Assembly (NCBI RefSeq): GCF_000213555.1
Contig: NZ_GL891996.1
Coordinates: 1 to 36,572 of the forward strand
Origin: Dysgonomonas gadei ATCC BAA-286
GTDB taxonomy: Bacteria > Bacteroidota > Bacteroidia > Bacteroidales > Dysgonomonadaceae
Reading direction: 5' to 3'
DNA: 36,572 nt
Shown: positions 15,761 to 25,300 of the stretch, piece after piece
Numbering within the stretch: position 1 is the stretch's first letter
How the letters are laid out: each line of letters begins with the position of its first letter
Made by a program: the position numbers and the translations under genes
Notes under the pieces: generated by a model
Seen by the model: only the letters and a program-made list of their open reading frames with translations
Told to the model about the DNA's origin: nothing
Databases searched by the model: none

Positions 15761-17185
15761 TTAATATATGCCAAAACTAACTTTATCTATATATTGATAG
15801 AAACAGCTTACCATACCGATTACAAATATTCCGGCCATCGATACGACCAATGATATCTTTAAATATCCGTCTGTATTAACAGCCTCAATAGGAGAATTGT
15901 TCTTATTGATAAACATTGCTTTTACTACCAGTAAATAGTAATATAGCGATATAACTGTATTCAGGAATGCAAGGAAAACAAGTAACACATGTCCCTGCTG
16001 CATAGCTGTCATAAATACGAACAACTTACTGAAGAAACCAGCTGTCGGAGGAATACCTCCCAACGAGAACATGGCAATCATCATAGCCAACGCCAGTTTT
16101 GGATTGGTATAATATAATCCGTTGTAGTCATTCATACTCACTTTACCTGTCTTATCCTCTATCGCAGAAATAACTCCGAAAGCTGCCAGATTGGAGAATA
16201 CATACACAAAGATGTAGAACATTGTTGCAGCCATACCTTCGGCTGTTCCCGTAAATACACTTAACATGATATAACCGGCCTGCGATATGGAAGAGAATGC
16301 CAGGAAGCGTTTCATATTCTTCTGACGAAGAGCAAACAGGTTACCAATTGTAATAGTAAGCAGGATTATGATCCATATTATGTTTTGCCAAACGTCTGCA
16401 AGTACTGGAAACACTTTGAACAGGATAGTCATCAGAGCAAACACTGCGGCCCCCTTCGATATGGTAGATAAATAAAGGGTCACATTGGTAGGCGCGCCCT
16501 GATATGTGTCCGGTGCCCAAAGATGGAACGGAACAAGAGATATTTTAAAGAATATTCCAGCCAGAATAAATACCATTGCCATTATTACCATCGGCGTAGA
16601 ATATATATTTGTTGCGATATCTGCATAATATAGCGTTCCGCAGGCTCCATATAAGAATGATAACCCGAAAACCATCATACCTGATGAGAAGATAGCATTA
16701 AATATATATTTGGCTCCGGCTTCTGCCGATTCTTGTCTGTATTTATCAAACGCAACCAAAGCCGCGATAGGCAAGGATGCTGTTTCGAGGCCAATATAGA
16801 ACAACAGGAAGTTTCCTGAAGAAATCATGAGATTCATACCGATCAGGGTAAGTATAGTCAGCATGAAGAATTCTCCACGCTTGATTATCGAATCAGGTCT
16901 GTTGAGCCATGAATTTGCTTGTAAGAAAATGAGGAATACACCTATATTCAGTATATTCTTTATTGTAAGATAAGCCGGACCGGTAACATACATGCCTGCA
17001 AAGGATGCTCCACTATCTTTAAAAAAGAAACATAGGACGGTATGTGCCAGAAACAAAGTACAGGCCACGGGGAAGAAATATTTCTTTGCGTTGTCCGAAG
17101 CAAACAAATCATAAATAATAAGTAAGAGAAATACCACTATCAGTGATAGCTCGTGCTTCATCAACAAATAATTACTCAAATCCAT
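15761..17185 (-). CDS. nuoN: NADH-quinone oxidoreductase-like complex I subunit N
   Basis: The 474-residue antiporter-like membrane subunit has about fourteen helices. The conserved ISSGNFLLFYIGLE segment carries the Glu of the proton channel, and SLVPFHLWAPDTYQGAPT holds the Lys/His/Asp block of antiporter-like subunits. It forms one of three proton-translocating modules of the membrane arm. It is last of the nuoA-N operon, 42 bases after nuoM, and is followed by a strong hairpin. Confidence 0.95.
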   Translation of the reverse strand: MDLSNYLLMKHELSLIVVFLLLIIYDLFASDNAKKYFFPVACTLFLAHTVLCFFFKDSGASFAGMYVTGPAYLTIKNILNIGVFLIFLQANSWLNRPDSIIKRGEFFMLTILTLIGMNLMISSGNFLLFYIGLETASLPIAALVAFDKYRQESAEAGAKYIFNAIFSSGMMVFGLSFLYGACGTLYYADIATNIYSTPMVIMAMVFILAGIFFKISLVPFHLWAPDTYQGAPTNVTLYLSTISKGAAVFALMTILFKVFPVLADVWQNIIWIIILLTITIGNLFALRQKNMKRFLAFSSISQAGYIMLSVFTGTAEGMAATMFYIFVYVFSNLAAFGVISAIEDKTGKVSMNDYNGLYYTNPKLALAMMIAMFSLGGIPPTAGFFSKLFVFMTAMQQGHVLLVFLAFLNTVISLYYYLLVVKAMFINKNNSPIEAVNTDGYLKISLVVSMAGIFVIGMVSCFYQYIDKVSFGIY

Positions 17186-17227
17186 TTTTATATCTTATAA
17201 TTTCAATGTTTACAATCTATTTCTTAC

Positions 17228-18712
17228 TTATTTTATATATCCCAGACTTGAAGTAATCAAATCGGAAATCCATCCTGGGAACAATCCCATACCTGCAACA
17301 CAGATTATCAATCCTACTGTTGCTATTTTTTCATGCCATACAGCATCAGTCAATTCTAAATGATGCGGATCCTGAACCGGACCATATAATATTTTACCAA
17401 CCACTTTCAGAATATAAACAGCTGTTACCACAATTGAAGATATTGCTGCAATGGTAAAGATTCGATGGAACAAATCGTTGTGCTCAAATGCACCTACAAA
17501 AATTGTCATCTCAGCAACGAAACCACTCAATCCCGGTAGTCCCAAAGATGCCAAACCGGCAATCACATAACATACGCTCAGGAATGGCATAATCTTCATC
17601 AGCCCTCCCATCTGGCGTATATCGCGAGTATGTGTACGTCCGTATATCATACCAATCAGGGCAAAGAAAAGAGCTGTCATCAGACCATGTGAAAGCATCT
17701 GCATCACAGCACCCGTCATGGCGGTCTGGTTCATCATCAATATAGCAAACAATACCAATCCACAGTGGCTCACTGAAGAATAAGCATTGATATATTTCAA
17801 GTCTGTTTGAGCAATAGCTCCTAATGCTCCGTAGATAACACTGATACCTGTAAGTATAATGAATATCCAAGATAGTTCGTCAGCAGCTTCCGGCATCAGA
17901 CGCATAGCGATACGGAAACAACCGTATCCTCCCAGCTTCATCAATACTCCTGCATGAAGCATAGATACAGCTGTCGGTGCAGATGCGTGACCATCAGGCG
18001 ACCACGTATGGAATGGAAACAAAGCCCCAAGAACTCCAAAACCTAAGAATGTAAGAGGGAATGCCCAATATTGGACTGAAACAGGAATCGAATTATTAGC
18101 AGCTATTTCCAGTATATTGAATGTATAATCTCCTGTAATGGAAGAATGGAAGTATATACCCAGAATACCTACGAAGAGGAATGCCGAACCTCCCATCAAC
18201 ATGAGGGTAAGTTTCATTGCCGAATATTCTTTACGCCCCGTACCCCAAAGTCCGATCAACAAGTACATCGGTATCAGGGCTATCTCGTAGAAGAAGAACA
18301 TGGTAAACATATCCAAAGAGATGAAGAAGCCATATACACCGATAGACAAGAGAGTCAGCCACATAAAGAAGTCTTTTGGCAACGGGTTCATATTCCATGA
18401 AGCAAAAGTCCCCGTAAATATAATGACAGCGGTAAGCAGTATCATCAGCACAGAAATACCATCAACCCCTATAGCATAATGTATATTCATGCTTGCTGCC
18501 TGAAACCAAACTGCATCGAATGTGAACAGCATTTCTGCTGCATTTCCTGCTGCACGTTCCTGATAGAACATAAACAGGAGAACCAAAGCTAAAATAACTT
18601 CTATAACTGCACCTACTACTCCCACGGTGCGTACTTGTTTGATGTTGCGGCAAGGTATAAACGCAAGCAACATCACAACAGGAACCAGAACAAATAATGA
18701 AAGAATATTCAT
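17228..18712 (-). CDS. nuoM: Complex I subunit M
   Basis: The 494-residue antiporter-like subunit has about fourteen helices. The conserved channel glutamate is in MFFFYEIALIPMY and the HTWSPDGHASAPTAVSMLHA block is typical of NuoM. It translocates protons in the membrane arm. It is separated from nuoL by 23 bases and from nuoN by 42. Confidence 0.96.
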   Translation of the reverse strand: MNILSLFVLVPVVMLLAFIPCRNIKQVRTVGVVGAVIEVILALVLLFMFYQERAAGNAAEMLFTFDAVWFQAASMNIHYAIGVDGISVLMILLTAVIIFTGTFASWNMNPLPKDFFMWLTLLSIGVYGFFISLDMFTMFFFYEIALIPMYLLIGLWGTGRKEYSAMKLTLMLMGGSAFLFVGILGIYFHSSITGDYTFNILEIAANNSIPVSVQYWAFPLTFLGFGVLGALFPFHTWSPDGHASAPTAVSMLHAGVLMKLGGYGCFRIAMRLMPEAADELSWIFIILTGISVIYGALGAIAQTDLKYINAYSSVSHCGLVLFAILMMNQTAMTGAVMQMLSHGLMTALFFALIGMIYGRTHTRDIRQMGGLMKIMPFLSVCYVIAGLASLGLPGLSGFVAEMTIFVGAFEHNDLFHRIFTIAAISSIVVTAVYILKVVGKILYGPVQDPHHLELTDAVWHEKIATVGLIICVAGMGLFPGWISDLITSSLGYIK

Positions 18713-18735
18713 ATTCTTATATTTTTAACTATATC

Positions 18736-20679
18736 TTATTTACAAATAAAAGCAATTAACCATCCGCCAAAACCGACTACAAGTATCAACGCTCCCAGCA
18801 GATATGCAAATGCATATTGTTGGATATATCCCGACTGGAAGTCTTTGATTGTGCTGGACGCTGCCTGTGTTACATAAGCCAGTGAATCCATAAAGCCGTC
18901 TACAAACTTCTTATCGAACCATGCTATCGTTGCAGAGATACGTTTGAAGATAATATTACGCGTTACATATAGCCACAATTCGTCGAAATAGAACTTATTG
19001 TACGCCCATTTGTAGAATGTGCTGATACTTGCTGTAATTCTATCAGGTATATCATTTTTCTTATAATACATCCGCACCGCAATACCCATTCCAATAAATG
19101 AGATAATGATACTTGTTATCGCTACCTGCCAATTGATATGAATATCATATGGTGCACCGTCAGATGTTACAAAGTGTCCGAATGGAATATACCCTGCACC
19201 AAATGCAAATATGGCTAATATAATAAGAGGTATAAACATCATAGGGCCTGCTTCGTGAGGCTTGTGATGATAGTGCTTATCACTTTCGTAGAAGAAGATG
19301 CGTAGGAAAAGACGTGTCATGTAGAATGCCGTCAATCCCGCAGCAAAACTCAATATAAAGTATATTGCTTTGTTATGTTCGAAAGCCGAAGCCAGTATTT
19401 CATCCTTACTATAGAATCCGGAGAAGAACGGTACGCCGGCAATTGCAAACAATGCGATTGCAAATGTAATACACGTAATCGGCATATATTTTTTCAGACC
19501 GCCCATATCTCCCATCTCATTACTGTGTACCGCATGGATAATAGCTCCTGCTCCAAGGAACAACAGAGCTTTGAAGAATGCATGCGTAAACAAATGGAAC
19601 ATACCTGCCATATAACCCAGTCCTTCATGTTCTCCAAATTTGGAAACCCCTAAAGAGGTAAGCATGAATGCAATCTGAGATATAGTTGAGAATGCCAGTA
19701 CACGTTTAATATCGGTTTGGGTACATGCCACTACCGCAGCAAACAATGCCGTGATCGCTCCTACCCACGCTATAACAGTCAAAATTTCAGGCGCTCCGAA
19801 GTGATATATAGGGAATAAGCGCGCTACAAGGAACACTCCGGCTACCACCATCGTTGCCGCATGGATAAGGGCAGACGCAGGGGTCGGGCCTTCCATCGCA
19901 TCGGGCAACCAAATGTGAAACGGCATCATCGCCGATTTTCCGGCACCTCCCACAAATATCAGAAGCATTGCCCACGATAGAACAGACATACCAAGGAATG
20001 ACATCCCGGCTGTAGACGACACACAGATATCTGCATTCGATGCAGTCAATGTGGCAAAGTCGAATGTACCTGTGAAATATGATAGTAACAGAATACCTAC
20101 AAGGAAGAAGAAGTCGGCAAAACGAGTAACAATAAATGCTTTCTTTGAAGCAGCTACTGCCGACGGTTTTACATAATAGAAACTGATGAGCAGGAATGAA
20201 GATACCCCCACTAGTTCCCAGAAGATATACATCTGGAATATATTGGTTGCCACAACAAGCCCGAGCATTGCGAAACTAAACAGGGATAGAAAAGCGTAAT
20301 AACGTTGAAATCCTTTTTCACCCTTCATATAGCCTAAGCTATAAACATGTACCATCAGAGATACGGTAGTAATCACTACGAGCATCATCACCGAAATAGG
20401 ATCGAGGTACATTCCTAAGTCGATATGTAAGGTATCCGTAAATCTTAACCACTGGAAGTGGAATACATTTATAGCCTGATAAACGCCATCAGCACCTTTT
20501 CCAACTTCGAAGAAATACTGATAAGCTGTGGTATAAGCCAACACCGTCATTACAGCAAGGGAAAGGCTTCCCAGTGTTCCGGCAATTACAGGCTTCATAT
20601 ATTTTCCGCCCAGCCCCAAAATGAGGAACATTACGACAGGAAGTACAAGTATCAGTATAGAATAATTAAATGCGTCCAT
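18736..20679 (-). CDS. nuoL: Complex I subunit L
   Basis: The 647-residue, largest antiporter-like subunit has an N-terminal core (residues about 1-500) and a C-terminal extension that forms the lateral helix in this family. The conserved block GKSAMMPFHIWLPDAMEGPT and the adjacent HAATMVVAGVFLVARL are clear, and the channel glutamate lies in YIFWELVGVSSFLL. It drives proton pumping together with M and N. Spacing to nuoK is 20 bases. Confidence 0.97.
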   Translation of the reverse strand: MDAFNYSILILVLPVVMFLILGLGGKYMKPVIAGTLGSLSLAVMTVLAYTTAYQYFFEVGKGADGVYQAINVFHFQWLRFTDTLHIDLGMYLDPISVMMLVVITTVSLMVHVYSLGYMKGEKGFQRYYAFLSLFSFAMLGLVVATNIFQMYIFWELVGVSSFLLISFYYVKPSAVAASKKAFIVTRFADFFFLVGILLLSYFTGTFDFATLTASNADICVSSTAGMSFLGMSVLSWAMLLIFVGGAGKSAMMPFHIWLPDAMEGPTPASALIHAATMVVAGVFLVARLFPIYHFGAPEILTVIAWVGAITALFAAVVACTQTDIKRVLAFSTISQIAFMLTSLGVSKFGEHEGLGYMAGMFHLFTHAFFKALLFLGAGAIIHAVHSNEMGDMGGLKKYMPITCITFAIALFAIAGVPFFSGFYSKDEILASAFEHNKAIYFILSFAAGLTAFYMTRLFLRIFFYESDKHYHHKPHEAGPMMFIPLIILAIFAFGAGYIPFGHFVTSDGAPYDIHINWQVAITSIIISFIGMGIAVRMYYKKNDIPDRITASISTFYKWAYNKFYFDELWLYVTRNIIFKRISATIAWFDKKFVDGFMDSLAYVTQAASSTIKDFQSGYIQQYAFAYLLGALILVVGFGGWLIAFICK

Positions 20680-20699
20680 ATTTTATATCTTTTCCTTGC

Positions 20700-21044
20700 T
20701 TAGTTTTTCATTTTAGTAATATTCTCATCTATATATATACTCTTCACATGGCGGTATATATTGATGATGATGGCGATGGCGATGGCTGTTTCTGCCGCAG
20801 CTATACCTATAGCAAACAGGGTAAAGAAAAACCCTTCGAGCTGTCCCGGATATAGATAACGATTAAATACAACAAAATTAAGGTCGGCGGCATTGAGCAT
20901 CAACTCTACAGAAACCAGAACCATCAACATGTTTTTACGCGAAAGGAAACCATATACTCCGGCAAAGAACATAATCGTACTTACCGCCAGATATGCCTCG
21001 ATAGGCACCGGTCCTGATAGAAAACTTGTTATAAAATCACCCAT
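20700..21044 (-). CDS. nuoK: Complex I subunit K
   Basis: The 114-residue three-helix subunit has conserved glutamates in SVELMLNAADLN and FAIGIAAAETAIA that form the core proton path. It is slightly longer than E. coli NuoK (100 residues), with extra residues at both ends. It lies 9 bases from nuoJ. Confidence 0.95.
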   Translation of the reverse strand: MGDFITSFLSGPVPIEAYLAVSTIMFFAGVYGFLSRKNMLMVLVSVELMLNAADLNFVVFNRYLYPGQLEGFFFTLFAIGIAAAETAIAIAIIINIYRHVKSIYIDENITKMKN

Positions 21045-21053
21045 AATGTCTAT

Positions 21054-21557
21054 TTATCTTTTTCTGGCAATCATTATACCACCAATAATACAAGCTAACA
21101 ATAACACGCTTATAGCCTCGAACGGCAATAAGTATTGGTATTTATCCGTACCCATCATCGCCATACCTATATCCTGCATCTGCAATTCGCTCTGCGTAAC
21201 ATAAGTATAGAATTTATTCACATTGTAGAATATAATGTGACCACAAATACCAAGTCCGGCCAAAGCCGTAACAGCTGCGACAAACATCCTGCCCGGTTTT
21301 TCGAATCTTACATCCACACCCGGTTCATGGGTGAGCAGGATAGCAAAGATAAATAGTACCATCACCCCTCCTGCATAGACTGCAATCTGTACTGCCATCA
21401 GGAAATGGTAATCGAGAAGTAAATACAAACCTGCCGTCCCCAAAAGGACAAATAACAGGAATGTCGCCGAGCGGATAATCTTCTGTGTCGTAACCGCCAT
21501 GATGGTGGAAAACACAATGATTGTCGCTATAATGTAAAATATAATCTGTTCTGCCAT
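21054..21557 (-). CDS. nuoJ: Complex I subunit J
   Basis: The 167-residue five-helix subunit contains the conserved LLDYHFLMAVQIAVYAGGVM segment with the pi-bulge helix and VLFIFAILLTHEPG. It couples the quinone site to the membrane arm. It is 24 bases from nuoI and 9 from nuoK. Confidence 0.95.
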   Translation of the reverse strand: MAEQIIFYIIATIIVFSTIMAVTTQKIIRSATFLLFVLLGTAGLYLLLDYHFLMAVQIAVYAGGVMVLFIFAILLTHEPGVDVRFEKPGRMFVAAVTALAGLGICGHIIFYNVNKFYTYVTQSELQMQDIGMAMMGTDKYQYLLPFEAISVLLLACIIGGIMIARKR

Positions 21558-21581
21558 AATCTGTTGATTATCGTATATTAT

Positions 21582-22292
21582 TTATTCTTTATCTTCTTTT
21601 GGCTCAATATCTCCATCTGTTTTCGATGCAGGTACTGTCTTGGTTGTCACATCTTTTTTCACATCCAGTTCGGGATGGCTTCCATCGGCCGTTTTTATAT
21701 CCTGTGCAGGTATAGGCTCAAGCGGTGTTTGAGGAACATTTTCCGGTGCAGTACTCTTTCCATGCACAGCTTCTTCAGCTTTAGCTACAGGAGCTGAGAC
21801 TACAGCAGGAGCCGGTTTTTCCTTTTTCTTTTCACGAAGCTTAGACCCCTCATGGTTTAATTGCTGTATAAGCTTGCTACGAGTGAAAAGCGAATTTTCA
21901 AATGTATTCGCAAAAACAATTGCATCCGACGGACAAGTTATCACGCACAGATTACAGAATGTACACATTCCTAAATCATAGATGTAACGATCTATGATTT
22001 TTTTCTTTTTCCCGTCTTCTGTTTCTATACTCTTCGATATAACCTGTATTGTTCCGTTCGGACAATTCATCTGACAGATACCACAAGCGGTACAGGCATG
22101 TTCGTTGTTTTCATCGTGCGGCATAATCAGCTCGCCACGGAAACGGTCAGGAATTACTAGGGTTGCACGGTTTTCAGGGTATTGCTCTGTGATCTTTTTT
22201 GTCCACAGCTCACCCCACGTCACTCTCATCCCCGTGAGCAATGACTTGATACCTCCAAATAAACCTGAAAAATATTCTGATACTGAACTCAT
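21582..22292 (-). CDS. nuoI: Complex I subunit I, two [4Fe-4S] clusters with long C-terminal tail
   Basis: The 236-residue protein has a clear double-ferredoxin core: Cys67, 70, 73 and 77 (ACTACGICQMNCPN) and Cys110, 113, 116 and 120 (CTFCNLCVITCPS) bind clusters N6a and N6b. These carry electrons toward the quinone site. After about residue 155 there is an unusual Lys/Glu/Pro/Ala-rich, probably disordered 80-residue tail, which has no cluster residues. The tail has no counterpart in E. coli NuoI (180 residues), and it may dock lineage-specific partners. Confidence 0.95.
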   Translation of the reverse strand: MSSVSEYFSGLFGGIKSLLTGMRVTWGELWTKKITEQYPENRATLVIPDRFRGELIMPHDENNEHACTACGICQMNCPNGTIQVISKSIETEDGKKKKIIDRYIYDLGMCTFCNLCVITCPSDAIVFANTFENSLFTRSKLIQQLNHEGSKLREKKKEKPAPAVVSAPVAKAEEAVHGKSTAPENVPQTPLEPIPAQDIKTADGSHPELDVKKDVTTKTVPASKTDGDIEPKEDKE

Positions 22293-22313
22293 TGTCGTAT
22301 TTTCTATAAATTA

Positions 22314-22326
22314 AGGCCTCAGACCT
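22314..22326. repeat. Short palindrome AGGCCT-C-AGACCT (copy 2 of 3)
   Basis: A 6-bp imperfect inverted repeat (one C/T change) around one base in the 81-base gap between nuoI and nuoH. On the minus strand it is AGGTCTGAGGCCTTA, the same orientation as copy 1. Confidence 0.75.
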
Positions 22327-22373
22327 TTTTATTATTTTTATATCTGCAACAGTATATAAATACTATCTTTTAC

Positions 22374-23474
22374 TCATTTAAAAGTCCAACCCAATAAAAC
22401 CATAGCTACCATCAATAATATGTTTACCATATTGATCGGTAATAAATATTTCCATTCCAGATTCAATAGCTGGTCGATACGCAAACGCGGGAATGTCCAT
22501 CTTACCCACAAACTAAGGAAAACAAGGAATCCTGCTTTCATAAAGAACCACACGAATGAAGGAATATAGTTCATTATCTGGTTAAAGTCATCCCAACCTT
22601 CAATTTGTACAGGCATCCATCCTCCTAAGAATACTGTAGCGGCGATACCAGCAACGATAAACATATTCAGATACTCTGCCAGATAGAAAAACCCAAATTG
22701 CAATCCTGAATATTCCGTATGATAACCTGCCGTTAACTCCGATTCGGCTTCCGGTAAGTCGAAAGGTCCACGGTTAGTCTCGGCATGTCCTGAAATCAGA
22801 TAAATAATAAATGCAATAAATGCGGGCACGTGTCCTGCTATTATATTCCATTGGTGAAGATATGTCTGTCCCTGTATTATCTGGGAAAAACTCATTGTAC
22901 CCGAAAGTACAACCATTGTCATCAAAGCAAATCCTGCTGAAAGCTCGTAGCTGATAAATTGCGCACCGCTTCGCATGGCTCCAATCATCGAATATTTGTT
23001 GTTACTGGACCATCCTGCCAATAGTACACCGATGATACCCAATGATGAAACGGCAATTACATAGAATGCTCCGATATTGAAATCCACGACTTGAAGTCCC
23101 TGCCCAAATGGTAATGCACCGAATGTAAGCATGGAAGCCACAATCATAAAGAAAGGCGCTGTAAAAAACAGGAACCTGTCAGACTGCTTAACATGAATAA
23201 TTTCTTTCAGCAATATCTTAACCATGTCGGCCACACTCTGAACGAGTCCGTACTTACCTACACGGTTGGGACCTAAACGAGCCTGAAAAAATGCCGTAAT
23301 TTTACGTTCTACATAGATTAATATCAAGGCCAGTACTGCATAAAGAGTAAGTAAGACAACACCTATCAGTACAAATTCTATTGTCAGAGCTGCCCATGTA
23401 GGCAAATTGGCGTGTAGCCATGTATCAAGCCATGTGGTCAATTGAGAGGGCTCTAACGAAAATTTTAACAGCAT
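22374..23474 (-). CDS. nuoH: Complex I subunit H
   Basis: The 366-residue membrane subunit has about eight helices and forms part of the quinone chamber. The conserved DLPEAESELTAGYHTEYSG segment, with its acidic loop, and AFFQARLGPNRVG near residue 60-75 are diagnostic. The gap to nuoCD upstream (122 bases) and to nuoI downstream (81) each contains a palindromic repeat. Confidence 0.97.
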   Translation of the reverse strand: MLLKFSLEPSQLTTWLDTWLHANLPTWAALTIEFVLIGVVLLTLYAVLALILIYVERKITAFFQARLGPNRVGKYGLVQSVADMVKILLKEIIHVKQSDRFLFFTAPFFMIVASMLTFGALPFGQGLQVVDFNIGAFYVIAVSSLGIIGVLLAGWSSNNKYSMIGAMRSGAQFISYELSAGFALMTMVVLSGTMSFSQIIQGQTYLHQWNIIAGHVPAFIAFIIYLISGHAETNRGPFDLPEAESELTAGYHTEYSGLQFGFFYLAEYLNMFIVAGIAATVFLGGWMPVQIEGWDDFNQIMNYIPSFVWFFMKAGFLVFLSLWVRWTFPRLRIDQLLNLEWKYLLPINMVNILLMVAMVLLGWTFK

Positions 23475-23574
23475 ATGTTTTTATATTGATAAAATGAATA
23501 AGCAAAAAAGCATTTAATGCAACATTATTTAATCGCAACCTACTATTGCTGTTGCAAATACAAAAGCAACAAAT

Positions 23575-23587
23575 AGGCCTGAGACCT
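23575..23587. repeat. Short palindrome AGGCCT-G-AGACCT (copy 3 of 3)
   Basis: The third copy of the 13-base palindrome lies 9 bases after the nuoCD stop, in the 122-base gap before nuoH. It reads AGGCCTGAGACCTTA on the plus strand, the reverse of the other two copies. Confidence 0.75.
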
Positions 23588-23596
23588 TAATCTGTA

Positions 23597-25225
23597 TTAA
23601 CGGTCGATATCAGGAATCACATAGTCCATAGAACCACCGATACCGATAAAGTCTGAAATTTTTTCATCTTCACAAATCAAAGGCATCACCGACACGGCAG
23701 CCATCGACGGAGAACGGAACTTCAGACGGTATGGAACCTTATCACCACGGCTTTCGATGAATACACCGAATTCTCCACGGCCGGCTTCCACTCTCTGGTA
23801 AAATTCTCCTTCAGGCAATTTGATGATAGCTTTTGTTTTAGCTAAGAATTCGCCATCAGGTATATTGTCTACCAATTGTTCTATAATTTTCAGAGACTCT
23901 TCTATTTCATCCAGACGGTTCAGGTATCTGGCGAAAGCGTCTCCTTCTTCGCGTATAATTTCTGTAAATTCTACTTTGTCGTAAAGCGCATAAGGTACAT
24001 GCTTACGGATGTCAGAAGCAAAACCCGATCCACGTCCGGCAGGCCCTGTAACCGCATAAGAGATAGCATCTTCTTTGGAAAGAAGGCCAATTCCTTTCAT
24101 ACGTCCCAGTGCAATAACATTTCCTGTAAACAATCGGTCGTATTCTTTCAGGCGCTTACGCATAAGCGGAATAAACGCTTTTACATCTTTCTGGAATTCA
24201 GGATATATATCGAACATAACACCACCGATAACGTTGTAATTGATAATCAAACGCCCACCTGATGTTTGTTCAAATATTTTAAGAATTTCCTCGCGTTCGC
24301 GCATACCATATATAAAAGCAGTGGTAGAACCTAAGTCCATACACATGGTCGCCCATGCTACAAGATGAGAATCTATACGATTCAACTCATCCATAATGGT
24401 ACGGATATATTGCGCTCTTTCCGGAACTTCTATTCCTGAGGCTTTCTCCACGCACATACATAGGCCGTGACGGTTGATATTTGCGGAAAGATAGTCCAGA
24501 CGGTCTGTCAGGTGTAGTATTTGCGGATAAGTCATGTTCTCACACATCTTTTCTATCCCGCGATGAATGTATCCGCTATGAACGTCTATCTTCTTCACCA
24601 TCTCACCTTCCAATGCAACACGGAAGTGCATTACCCCATGAGTAGAAGGGTGTTGTGGTCCTATATTTATTATATAATCGGTCTCTTCGAATACCCTTAC
24701 AGTTTCCTCCTTCAATCCATTCGGAGTTTCCATAATCCGGGGAGCGACATCAACGATATCTTTACTCTCTACCGAAACTGGATTCAATACTGGGTTTGCA
24801 TCATAATCTTTTTTCAATGGAAAACCATTCCAATCGGAATTGAGAAAGAAACGGCGCATATCCGGATTATTGATAAAACGGATACCGAACATTGCATATA
24901 CCTCACGTTCGTTATAATGGGCAGTTTCCCATATATCTGTAACAGTATAAAGCAAAGGATTTTCTCTATCGGCTGTACCTGTTTTCATTACAACCTCTTT
25001 GGATAAATCTTTTGATGAAGCCAAAAGATAGTTTACTCCGAGCTTTTCTCCCCAGTCCATTCCGGTCAGCATAGCCAGATAGTCGAAAGGATACTCTGCA
25101 TGATAACGAAGAGCTTTTGCCAAATGGCGTAATTTGTCCGGTTCCACAGTAACCGTAAGCCTTCCGGCTTCTTCGATCACCGCTTCGGGTACGGCTTCCA
25201 ATATTACTTTCCTGATGTTTTCCAT
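23597..25225 (-). CDS. nuoCD: Complex I fused subunits C and D
   Basis: The 542-residue fusion has a NuoC (30 kDa subunit) domain at about 1-145, with EREVYAMFGIRF and FPLKKDY motifs. A linker follows, then a NuoD (49 kDa subunit) domain from about 180, with GPQHPSTHG at 189-197 lining the quinone site. The two domains are one gene in many Bacteroidota and in E. coli. It links peripheral and membrane arms. The 3' gap of 122 bases and the 75-base gap to nuoB are long for this operon and may hold regulatory or processing sites. Confidence 0.97.
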   Translation of the reverse strand: MENIRKVILEAVPEAVIEEAGRLTVTVEPDKLRHLAKALRYHAEYPFDYLAMLTGMDWGEKLGVNYLLASSKDLSKEVVMKTGTADRENPLLYTVTDIWETAHYNEREVYAMFGIRFINNPDMRRFFLNSDWNGFPLKKDYDANPVLNPVSVESKDIVDVAPRIMETPNGLKEETVRVFEETDYIINIGPQHPSTHGVMHFRVALEGEMVKKIDVHSGYIHRGIEKMCENMTYPQILHLTDRLDYLSANINRHGLCMCVEKASGIEVPERAQYIRTIMDELNRIDSHLVAWATMCMDLGSTTAFIYGMREREEILKIFEQTSGGRLIINYNVIGGVMFDIYPEFQKDVKAFIPLMRKRLKEYDRLFTGNVIALGRMKGIGLLSKEDAISYAVTGPAGRGSGFASDIRKHVPYALYDKVEFTEIIREEGDAFARYLNRLDEIEESLKIIEQLVDNIPDGEFLAKTKAIIKLPEGEFYQRVEAGRGEFGVFIESRGDKVPYRLKFRSPSMAAVSVMPLICEDEKISDFIGIGGSMDYVIPDIDR

Positions 25226-25300
25226 CGATATATTATAGTTGCGAATTACATGTTCGTTTTATATGGGGAATAACCATCCCCTGGTGTAACCAGAAAGGGG
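25226..25300 (-). other. Possible structured RNA element between nuoB and nuoCD
   Basis: In the 75-base gap several complementary arms can nest: GAATA/TATTC, AACC/GGTT, CCCC/GGGG and TGGT/ACCA (about 25267-25311). Together they predict a folded leader just upstream of nuoCD. It could be a processing site, attenuator or translational control element. No known family is recognised. Confidence 0.35.
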
